Assembly: GCF_964355755.1 (NCBI RefSeq)
Contig: NC_092676.1
Span: 19,698,288-19,762,287, forward strand
Length of the DNA: 64,000 bases
Source of the DNA: Antedon mediterranea
Lineage: Eukaryota; Echinodermata; Crinoidea; Comatulida; Antedonidae
Reading direction: 5' to 3'
Below, in pieces: positions 56,118 to 64,000 of this stretch; within the stretch, counting starts at the first letter, position 1; every line of letters begins with the position of its first letter. A program made the translations under genes and the position numbers. A model generated the notes under the pieces. It was not told where the DNA came from. It worked only from the letters and a program-made list of their open reading frames with translations, and ran no database searches.

Positions 56118-56972
56118 CTAAACAAATACACAACGGATCCATTTTCCACGAAAGTCTTCATTTCGTATCAAAGTGACAGAATTGAATAGACTGCCAATTA
56201 AAATGAATATATGGCTCATATTATTTGCAAATAGGTATATGCCAACATTTTCATCATAATCGGGGAACAGGTTTAAAATGCAAATAATGCAAAAGGGCAA
56301 ATGCGTGAAAACAACCAACATTGAAATTATAAAGAAGAGTTTTTGCGTTCGATCGGTTCCAGTTCGCCGTGAGTTTGAATTCATTTTCGTTCTATTTCTC
56401 GTTCTTCTTACCACAATACACATGTGTACGTATAGATAACTAGTTATTAAGTAAGAAGATAGTATAATTAAGATGCATGTTTCTTGTAAATACAATGGGA
56501 TATAATATCTATAATAGTACAATATTCCAAATACGACCGAGAATATCCAGGTAAATGCCATAGCAATAATTAGTCTCCAAGTAGTGATAATATCTTTAAA
56601 ACGATAAGGCGCTATAACAATCATTGTGTACCGTTCAAGTCCACAGAAAAGAACTGTTAACGCTGAATGCAAACAGGCAAAAGCCATAGTTACATCGAAT
56701 AAAAGAAAGACTGAAACACTGGCTTCTGATTCAGAAATGTTAAAGCTTTTTGCTATAAAAAAGCAAATACTCATAATTAAATACGATATTTGCAAGTTTC
56801 CAATCAAGATGTACTTCCTCTGCCAAAGCTTGCGCGATAAAATAAACAACAGCATACATATGAGTTTTGATACTATGTCTAAAACGCTCAAAACTATAAC
56901 AGTTACTGAATTCATGTTAGTATATAGTTTAAAATCGTTATTGGAATAATTGTAATCAACGCTCTGATTCAT
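56118..56972 (-). CDS. Rhodopsin-like GPCR, subfamily A copy 2 (intronless)
   Basis: 284 codons, paralogue of 47730-48563. TM2 RKYILIGNLQISYLIMSIC, LFCGLERYTMIVIAPYRFKD at the end of TM3, TM4 MAFTWIFSVVFGILYYY, TM5 and loop 3 nearly identical to copy 1 over about 45 residues (YLITSYLYVHMCIVVRRTRN through GTDRTQKLFFIISMLV), then TM6 FTHLPFCIICILN. TM7 has SLFNSVTLI in place of NPxxY. The N-terminus MNQSVDYNYSNN has two NxS sites. Ligand unknown. Confidence 0.88.
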   Translation of the reverse strand: MNQSVDYNYSNNDFKLYTNMNSVTVIVLSVLDIVSKLICMLLFILSRKLWQRKYILIGNLQISYLIMSICFFIAKSFNISESEASVSVFLLFDVTMAFACLHSALTVLFCGLERYTMIVIAPYRFKDIITTWRLIIAMAFTWIFSVVFGILYYYRYYIPLYLQETCILIILSSYLITSYLYVHMCIVVRRTRNRTKMNSNSRRTGTDRTQKLFFIISMLVVFTHLPFCIICILNLFPDYDENVGIYLFANNMSHIFILIGSLFNSVTLIRNEDFRGKWIRCVFV

Positions 56973-58000
56973 GATTTGACTAGTTCAATTCTGTGTCCAA
57001 AACGAAGATGTCAACAAATCCAATTAATAATCAAAAGTTTAAGACGGTAATAGATGCAAGTATGTACATTGGTGAGAAATGTTCACTCCTGTAGGACACG
57101 TTTCAAGAATGACTGAGACATGATAGTGATAAAAAAGGAAACATGGGTAGGTTAATATAGGCTATTGGGATGCTACACAGATATCATATTTCGAGTACTA
57201 CAAAATGAACAGATCACAAACCGGATATTAACTACCGGTATGTTATTTATATGATTGAAGAATTACGTAGATCTTTGTACAATCATATCTACAATGACAA
57301 CTTAACAATAGTGCTAATTAAGAAATAAAGAAATTGATACTTATGGAGGAAATAAATACTTATTTATTTCCTCCTCCAATTAATTTTTAATATCTGGGTG
57401 TAGTATTTATGGAATAAAAGAATTGAAACTTACACGGGAAATTAAAACATTCTTTTCTTTTATCCGAATATAATCCGAAACAGCGTATTCAAATTTGGAC
57501 AGTTCCACTTCAAAGCTATTTTGTGTAGAAAATCGTAATCAGGTTTTTTGTACGTAGTAGTTAATTTACCAACATCATGGAAGGTTTTCAAAATACAGTA
57601 CACTCTGACAAATTTCAAATATTAAATGAAAAAAAAATAATTAGGACACATTTTAAAATATGCATCCTCCGTGTACATGTATAAATGTGTTGTGTGTGGA
57701 ATTATGTCAACGTATGATGACGTACATAAGACATTTAATATTTACAATATTATTCTAAAATCTTGAAGTTCATTTAGATCCTAATATTTATAAAAGATAA
57801 TGTTTCTATTTTGTTGATCCAATAGATCGGAAGTATTAAAAATGGTACTTACAACAGCCTGTCGCAAACATTTATTTTCTTTCTCAAGTGACGTCGTGGC
57901 CAGACTGTAGGGCCTAACCAAGATTACACTCTCTATACTTGAGAAAGCAATCCAAGCTATTGGATCAACAAAAAAGAAAACATTCTCTTCTTTCTAGGCC
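56973..58000. other. Intergenic DNA with one small hairpin
   Basis: A hairpin GGAGGAAATAAA/TTTATTTCCTCC occurs at about 57344-57375. No gene seen. Confidence 0.5.
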
Positions 58001-58011
58001 TAAAGCTTGGT

Positions 58012-58222
58012 TCTCACTTGCAACGCAAAGTAACGCAATCTACGCAACGTAAGAAAATGCCCTTCCAATCAGTGTTTGCCCCCACCTGCGTTAAATCAAA
58101 CCTGCGATTTTTACAGCAATGGTGCGTCGTCGGTTCCCACTTGCGATTACGCAATGCATTACTTTTTGCGTCGATACGTCGTCGCTGCGTTACGTTGTGT
58201 TGCGTCCTAGTGGGAACCACGC
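58012..58222. mobile_element. MITE (GGTTCCCAC...GACGCAAC family), longer copy
   Basis: Ends GGTTCTCACTTGCAACGCAA and TTGCGTCCTAGTGGGAACC are inverted, with an extra internal GGTTCCCACTTGCGATTACG copy near 58132. Related to 35219-35355. Confidence 0.7.
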
Positions 58223-58261
58223 TTTAAAGTAAACGCATTAATATAGTACAGTATACGTTTG

Positions 58262-59167
58262 CTAAAATGAGCAAAGTTTAGCAAGACCTTTACGAAAGTC
58301 TCGATGGTCCGCCCAAAAAATGATCGGATTAACAATAAAACCCATGTTTAAAATAAATATAGCTATTTGGCCAAATGATAAGAACAGTTTAAGATTTCCG
58401 CAAAAAGTCATCGGTGAATATAAAGTAATTAGAAACAATCCAGAAAAGAAATGCATTGGTAAACAGGTAAATAACAAAACCACGGATGCCAGACGATGCA
58501 ACTTGAAACTATGAGTTTTATCAATGTGTCTTGCGCATTCATTGGTGCTCCTCCAGTTCCTTTCTGCTTCCATAACAACATGATCTATCCGAGTATAAAA
58601 CAAAGCAGTTCCGAATGAACCACACGGTGGAGCTATTGCCAAAAAGTACGTAATTATTGTGCATAAAATATCGTCCTCGAAAATTAACGTAGGACATATT
58701 ATAAACACGAATGGAAAGGTCCAGGTAAAGATGACACAAAATATCAATCGCCGAGTAGTGATGATGGCCTTGTATCCGTAGGGCCTCAAGACGATCACAA
58801 TGTAGCGTTCAATTCCACAAAACAGACTAGTTAGTATGGTCGTTACTATTATGCTGTTACACACATTAAAAGGGAACATACCGATAACACAGTTAGTGTC
58901 GGTATCATAGACAGCAGATACTCCATCAAACGTAGAAGTAAGATCATAAATGCTTGCAGCAAAGACAGCTATGCTCGTGGAAAAATAGCATATTTCAAGA
59001 TTTATAATCAAAATATTGTTTTGTTTTCTCAGAAACTTGAAAGTGAAGATTACGATCAAAACTAGCCCATTTCCAATAATACTAACAACGCTCAGAAATA
59101 TATTCATATACGCGAACGAGTTAAAACTTTCCAAATCAGCGTTAGATGAATTTAAACAACCAATCAT
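58262..59167 (-). CDS. Rhodopsin-like GPCR, subfamily B copy 3 (intronless)
   Basis: 301 codons, single exon. Starts MIGCLNSSNADLES with NSS. TM1 VVSIIGNGLVLIVIF (GN present), TM2 NILIINLEICYFSTS, TM3 end LFCGIERYIVIVLRPY, TM4 VIFTWTFPFVFIIC, TM5 IAPPCGSFGTALFYTRI, TM6 LFTCLPMHFFSGLFL, TM7 VNPIIFWADHRDFRKGL (NPIIF for NPxxY). Cys-rich second extracellular segment. It is the last gene of the cluster on this strand; ligand unknown. Confidence 0.9.
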   Translation of the reverse strand: MIGCLNSSNADLESFNSFAYMNIFLSVVSIIGNGLVLIVIFTFKFLRKQNNILIINLEICYFSTSIAVFAASIYDLTSTFDGVSAVYDTDTNCVIGMFPFNVCNSIIVTTILTSLFCGIERYIVIVLRPYGYKAIITTRRLIFCVIFTWTFPFVFIICPTLIFEDDILCTIITYFLAIAPPCGSFGTALFYTRIDHVVMEAERNWRSTNECARHIDKTHSFKLHRLASVVLLFTCLPMHFFSGLFLITLYSPMTFCGNLKLFLSFGQIAIFILNMGFIVNPIIFWADHRDFRKGLAKLCSF

Positions 59168-61770
59168 TCTTTAAATAATGCTGGAAAGGGCGTTCAGTAA
59201 AGCTGTTAAAATGAATTACAGTCTGTAAAAATACTTCGAGGCAGTAGAATTGTTCAGGTAGAGTATGCTAATACAATAAAAGGATAGTCTGTTCCGTTTA
59301 TTTCCGATGTTGATTAAAGAAGCTTAGGTTGATCGCATAAGTGTAATCTTTTGATTATGCACTAATTCATAAGATTCAAAAGATTAGACTTAATGTACAG
59401 TATTGTTTACACGTCTCTCCATATTTAAAATCACACTCCGGGAATAAATGATTTTCGTTTAATTACGCTATATTATATTAATATTTATAAATGGTATTCT
59501 CTGATCAAATTCTCATCTCATCTCATCTCACAGTAGTACTTTATTTAACAACGATGGCCGGTTGCAAAATGCATCCACCGCCGGTACGAGAAATGAACGA
59601 TGGGAACACGTCGACGCAGTATTTTATAACGTATGCATTACATAATCATTTTTACAGATTATTCATGCATGACAAATAGTAACTAGCGCCATCACAGAGT
59701 TCTGGAGCGCGACATTTATCAGACATGTTCTCTCTGTGTTTTTATGCGGGTGTTTTGATTTTTTTTTGGCGAAAACCTCAAGTATAGATATGACACGCCA
59801 TCTGGGCCAAAAGTTTCTCTTTTCACCAATATTAAGCAGACTAGTCATCTTGAATGCATAATGCATACGTTAGTTTGTAACATAAACAAAGGTTTTCAAA
59901 TTATTTTTTGTTCATAATGTGATGGTTTAACCAAGAAACTTTCTGTTATATACTGTAATTAGAAACATAATAGTGTATACTTGCTTTCAACAAGAACAAC
60001 GTACATTTAGTACAATGATAATTCATGTTACTTTTTAGCATTTTTATGTTATTTTTAATATCATCAGGCGATTGGTTTGTTTTAAAAAATATTTAAATAC
60101 AAATGCATGTCTATATTTTATTACAATACAACGAAAAAACTTGCAGATATTTAAAATAAACATTCGAAACAAAGTTAATAGAAAATAAAGGCTTTATGTT
60201 TATTCCGTGTATCAAGATAAGGAAGAACTATTCTTGCATATCATTTTGTTCACGTACAATTACATTTAACAACTCTGATTGGTCAATTCTTTTTAAAACG
60301 TTATACCGCCCTCTATTAGTACATTTTGTACATACACAACAGAATTGAATATACATATCTACTAATCTATAATTTATAAACTCTAAAAATTACCATAATT
60401 ATTTCATTAGTTATATCATTTCATATTTCAAATTTTCCTATAATGTCTTTTTGAGTAAGAAATTACTGTTAGTATTGTGTTTCAAGTTTCTATAGATAGC
60501 ACCTTATCTTCACTTTGATACAATATCCAAAACAATATCATAATAACACATTATGTATTGAAAGATTATTGGATTCCGTACCATCATGGCAGTCTACCAA
60601 CAGGACACTGAGCTCTCCTTGTCAAGATAGGAACTTATAACAGTCCTTTGATCTTATGTCTGGCTGCAATAAATACCAATATTACTGTACTATGTACATA
60701 TTCTAGGCAGCACTGAACTGATCATGTCGCAGCCACAGATAAACACTTTGATCTCCGAAAGCTCAGCATCCTGTTGTTAGATTGCTTTAATTGATTGTAC
60801 TCTGTAAAAGCAGGGCATCCACGTAGGCGCCCAAACTGTTTCTTGCTAGGAAATGATAGTTATTTTGATTCCTTCAACAGAACCCAGGATTATAAATGGA
60901 AGACTTCAACATTTTGTGTATAATTTTTTTTTTTTTTACAAAAATCAAACTGAACCACGTTCTAAAGCTCTTTATGAAATTGTGATATGCTTAAATATGG
61001 TGTGACATGACATCATCATGTCCATATATATCATATTTTTTTGTCACATAAAGTTTGCTAGTGTAGACAGAGCTTAAGACTAATTTTCTATCAAACTATC
61101 ATAGTAACACTTACTATAAAAATTAATTTTTATTAACCATAGTACATTGTAAACTATAAAATAAAGGTATTACTTTTGAGGTAAACTCCTTAATACTTTC
61201 GGCCCTATGGAATTCGTTCAGATTTTATGATCTTCATACTCTGAAAAATACAAATTATTGTTAAAAAGGTTTGTATGGCTCATTGTGTGTCAGTATATGA
61301 GGGGAGTACTTGCAAAATCAAACAAAAAATATTTGACTTAACTTATATTATGGATGTACAGTACATTGTTTAATTACAACCTGTGTTATTGGTTTTTATT
61401 AAATGTCTCCCTCTATATAGTGTTTTGAATATTAAGTGATTTTTTTTATAACTACAGTACCCCCTCTATAATCTAAGCAATGTATAAGTAAAGTAGTGAG
61501 ACAGGCACTATTAGATGCTAAAGTTTAAATATGTACTGTATAATAAATGTAATAAAATAAAATTAATATACATACAAATTCAACTATAAATTCTAATAAA
61601 AAAGAAATAAAAGCAAGCTGACTTTCCTTTTTCAAACTAAAATCGACTATAAAACCATTTTCGACAAAAAAGGCATTCCAATTATATTTACAAAGTATTA
61701 TGGCACCTCTTTTTAAGATTTAAAATTTAAATATCTTTTTTAGAATAGACACAAATGTGAAAATAGACTT
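59168..61770. other. Intergenic DNA; no gene recognised
   Basis: Contains a partial MITE end at 60990-61076 (ATGTCCATATAT...CACATAAAGTTTGCTAGTGTAGACAGAGC) of the 63198 family. Otherwise AT-rich without supported features. Confidence 0.5.
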
Positions 61771-61774
61771 TCTA

Positions 61775-62163
61775 AAGGCCCATTTACACTAGGACGATAA
61801 CGATTGACGATAAATAGACAAATATGCATTTTTCATACATAAAACAAAAGAAATATAAAAACTTTTCATTCTAGAACTATAGAATAACCATCTATGCTTC
61901 CTTTGATGAAAATGATATTTTCATACGTCCAATCAAATGATGTCATTATTAGTAAGAGCAATAATATCGTGACAATACAACGATTTTATTATTTTTATTT
62001 ACCATGACGTCATTTGATTGAAATTTTAAAAATATTACTTTCATGCATCAAAGACAGCATAAATGATTATCCTAAAGTTCTAGAATGAAAACCTTTCTAA
62101 TTTAAAAATGCATGCTTATATATTTATCGTCGATTGTTATTGTCCTTGTGTAAATGGGCCTTA
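61775..62163. mobile_element. ~390-bp palindromic MITE
   Basis: Ends AAGGCCCATTTACACTAGGA and TCCTTGTGTAAATGGGCCTT are inverted, and the arms stay related (GATAACGATTGACGATAAAT / ATTTATCGTCGATTGTTATT; CATTCTAGAACT / AGTTCTAGAATG; CAAATGATGTCAT / ATGACGTCATTTG). No coding capacity. Confidence 0.88.
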
Positions 62164-62169
62164 AAGTCT

Positions 62170-63195
62170 AACAAATTCAGCACACTAGGATTACATTTGC
62201 CAGAATGCTTAATATTCACAAATATTAGTTAGAGAGTGATCAGGAGAGAGGTCCTTGATATGATGTGGGTGACCAGGTACTGTATCTTGTTTACACAAAT
62301 ATATTTATTACAGTGAAAGTACATTATACTGATGTTCTTTCCATGATTGTAGGTTAAACAATGATTATGTTATCAGATGAAATCAATGGATTACTGACAA
62401 TACGCACGTAGGCAGTACTCAGTCAACTCGTTGACAATTGACACCTTTGTGCTAGCTCTCCCCATAGAGGTATCATATAACTAGAGTGTAAACTAGTAGC
62501 AGATGAAAGCAATGCCTTCAGGGTAGTCAGGCGTGGAGTTAGGCTCCCCCCTCTCCCCTCCCCCTAAAATTTAATTTTTTTAAATAAAATAATGACTATT
62601 TGTATTTTTCTGCAACCTCACGGATTGTTTTTACCATTTATGAAATATTTAGCCGTCTAATCTATAATGCTGGATCCGCCACTGGTAGTGACTACTCAAT
62701 TTGGCCACCGTATCTGTTTAAAAATATTATTAGTATATAAAATTGATTACTTAAATTTTATGAAAACCACATAAATGAGAACATCTTTTTAAAAATACAG
62801 TGCAGCTAATTATACTCCAATGGCAATAAAATTAATCAATTTTTGTTTTGGTATAATTAAAAAAAAAAATAAGTTTTTAAAATACTGCATAAAAAGTATA
62901 AAATAAAACCTTAATACTGACTAGTGGAGCAACTTTGTAAACTGGCATATTAACATGATTGGATACATTGAAAGTACAGGGATTTTTTCAAAAAATGGCC
63001 AAATTTCGACCTTTTTATATTGTTGTCATATTTGACTGTCCCTCTCACCACTGTGGCTCGTTTCTTGAGCTGTGATTGAGTTGTATACTAATAAAAAAGG
63101 AATTTTCTACAAATAAATTTGTAAAGTGTATCGCACCATTTAGGAAAAGTTAAATCTTGGGGAGTATCACTTCTCAAAAGCAGGATTTATTACTA
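62170..63195. other. Intergenic DNA with one stray satellite monomer piece
   Basis: At 62975-63030, GTACAGGGATTTTTTCAAAA, AATGGCC and TTCGACCTTTTTAT match the satellite family in the aminopeptidase introns. No gene seen. Confidence 0.55.
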
Positions 63196-63197
63196 AA

Positions 63198-63377
63198 GCT
63201 CTGTCTCCACTCACAAACTTTATGTGTCAACAAAATGTGATGTGCGCATATGGACACGATGATATAACATCACTACCATATTTGAGTATATCACTACCAT
63301 ATTTGTGCATATCACTCTTATATTTAGGTACATCACATTTTTTGTCACATAAAGTTTGATAGTGTAGACAGAGCTTT
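63198..63377. mobile_element. Mariner-like MITE flanked by TA
   Basis: TA then AAGCTCTGTCTCCACT at the left, with AGTGTAGACAGAGCTT then TA at the right; inner CAAACTTTATGTG is mirrored by CACATAAAGTTTG. The middle has three ATATCACT...ATATTT repeats. Full-length relative of 22126-22288. Confidence 0.85.
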
Positions 63378-63397
63378 AGGGTAGGAAACAGTATTCT

Positions 63398-63432
63398 TGT
63401 TGTTGCTGTTGTTGTTCTTGTTGTTGTTGTTT
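63398..63432. repeat. (TTG)n microsatellite
   Basis: TTGTTGTTGCTGTTGTTG-type run of about 35 bases. Confidence 0.85.
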
Positions 63433-64000
63433 AAAGATGTATTGTCCCCCAAAAACATGAAAAATGAAGATTAATTAAATTAGATTTTAAATATGTTATT
63501 TTGTAGTTTTAATAAAGTTAATCACTTTTGTAGAAAAAAAAACAAACAAAAATAATGTTTTCACTTATAAAATGACAAAAAAATTCTTAAATTCAACCAA
63601 AAACCCATTGGCTGGCAGCCAATTTAACAATTTTTTGCTTTAAATTACAGTTTTTTCAGGTAAATATATTTTTTTTAGATAAAATTTTTGGTGACATTAA
63701 AATTCAACAAAAATTTTAAGAATTATTTATCAGGGGGAAAATACATCTTCTTTAATACAAGATTTTGGTTGAGATTGCAAGGCATCATGACCAAGAAAAA
63801 CTATATCCCATCCCAAACTATAAAATGTTGATTCACATCGCTGCTGTTATAATCATAAACATACATTTTTTTTTATCGCTGGCTAATTTCCAAATTTTCT
63901 TTTTATTACAAGAAGTACTTATAAAGTATATCTTTAGGCCAACTACTTTGTTCCGCATAGATAACTAAGAACAACAATATATTATACTACGCGAGTGCTT
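63433..64000. other. AT-rich intergenic DNA; nothing recognised
   Basis: The 67-codon plus-strand frame at 63765-63968 has no recognisable domain. Confidence 0.45.

Overview
The window looks like AT-rich nuclear DNA of a marine invertebrate deuterostome, most likely an echinoderm. The reasons are split genes with GT-AG introns, very many AGGCCTAGGCCT-type motifs, tRNA-derived SINEs, dense MITEs and fold-back elements, a THAP-type transposon, and a cluster of intronless divergent GPCRs like the expanded 'surreal' GPCR lineages described in sea urchin. The species cannot be fixed from sequence alone.

Layout. 1-2654 (+): the last three exons of a PIG3-type quinone oxidoreductase (TP53I3), with the 5' part outside the window. 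2755-3285: a short inverted-repeat element. 3478-8763: a 5.3-kb DNA transposon with about 735-768 bp inverted ends and a decayed minus-strand gene for a zinc-finger protein with a FEN/XPG-like acidic motif set. 9440-30413 (-): a complete 18-exon M1 aminopeptidase N gene (951 codons plus stop, all junction phases consistent). Its introns carry a duplicated TP53I3 terminal exon, a ~152-bp tandem repeat built from one of its own exon ends, a THAP/Kolobok-like transposon (16073-20197, TTAA at both ends) that also holds a convergent P2X7-ballast-like ORF, a satellite family in two introns, and a 5'-truncated LINE with a 16-bp target duplication.

30414-36736: intergenic DNA with a SINE, a 1.1-kb 21-bp minisatellite and MITEs. 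36737-44261 (-): a complete 10-coding-exon PNISR gene (825 aa; SR-related nuclear-speckle protein). Three palindromic elements lie in its introns and an 894-bp fold-back with an 8-bp target duplication lies just upstream. 47730-59167 (-): five single-exon rhodopsin-like GPCR genes of two subfamilies, interleaved with large tandem-repeat fold-back structures and a SINE. 59168-64000: no gene recognised, only MITEs and microsatellites.

The host genes are unrelated housekeeping or surface genes and form no pathway. The GPCR cluster is a local tandem expansion. The most unusual item is the ballast-domain ORF inside the Kolobok-like element, followed by the exon-boundary repeat in the aminopeptidase gene and the large fold-back repeats.
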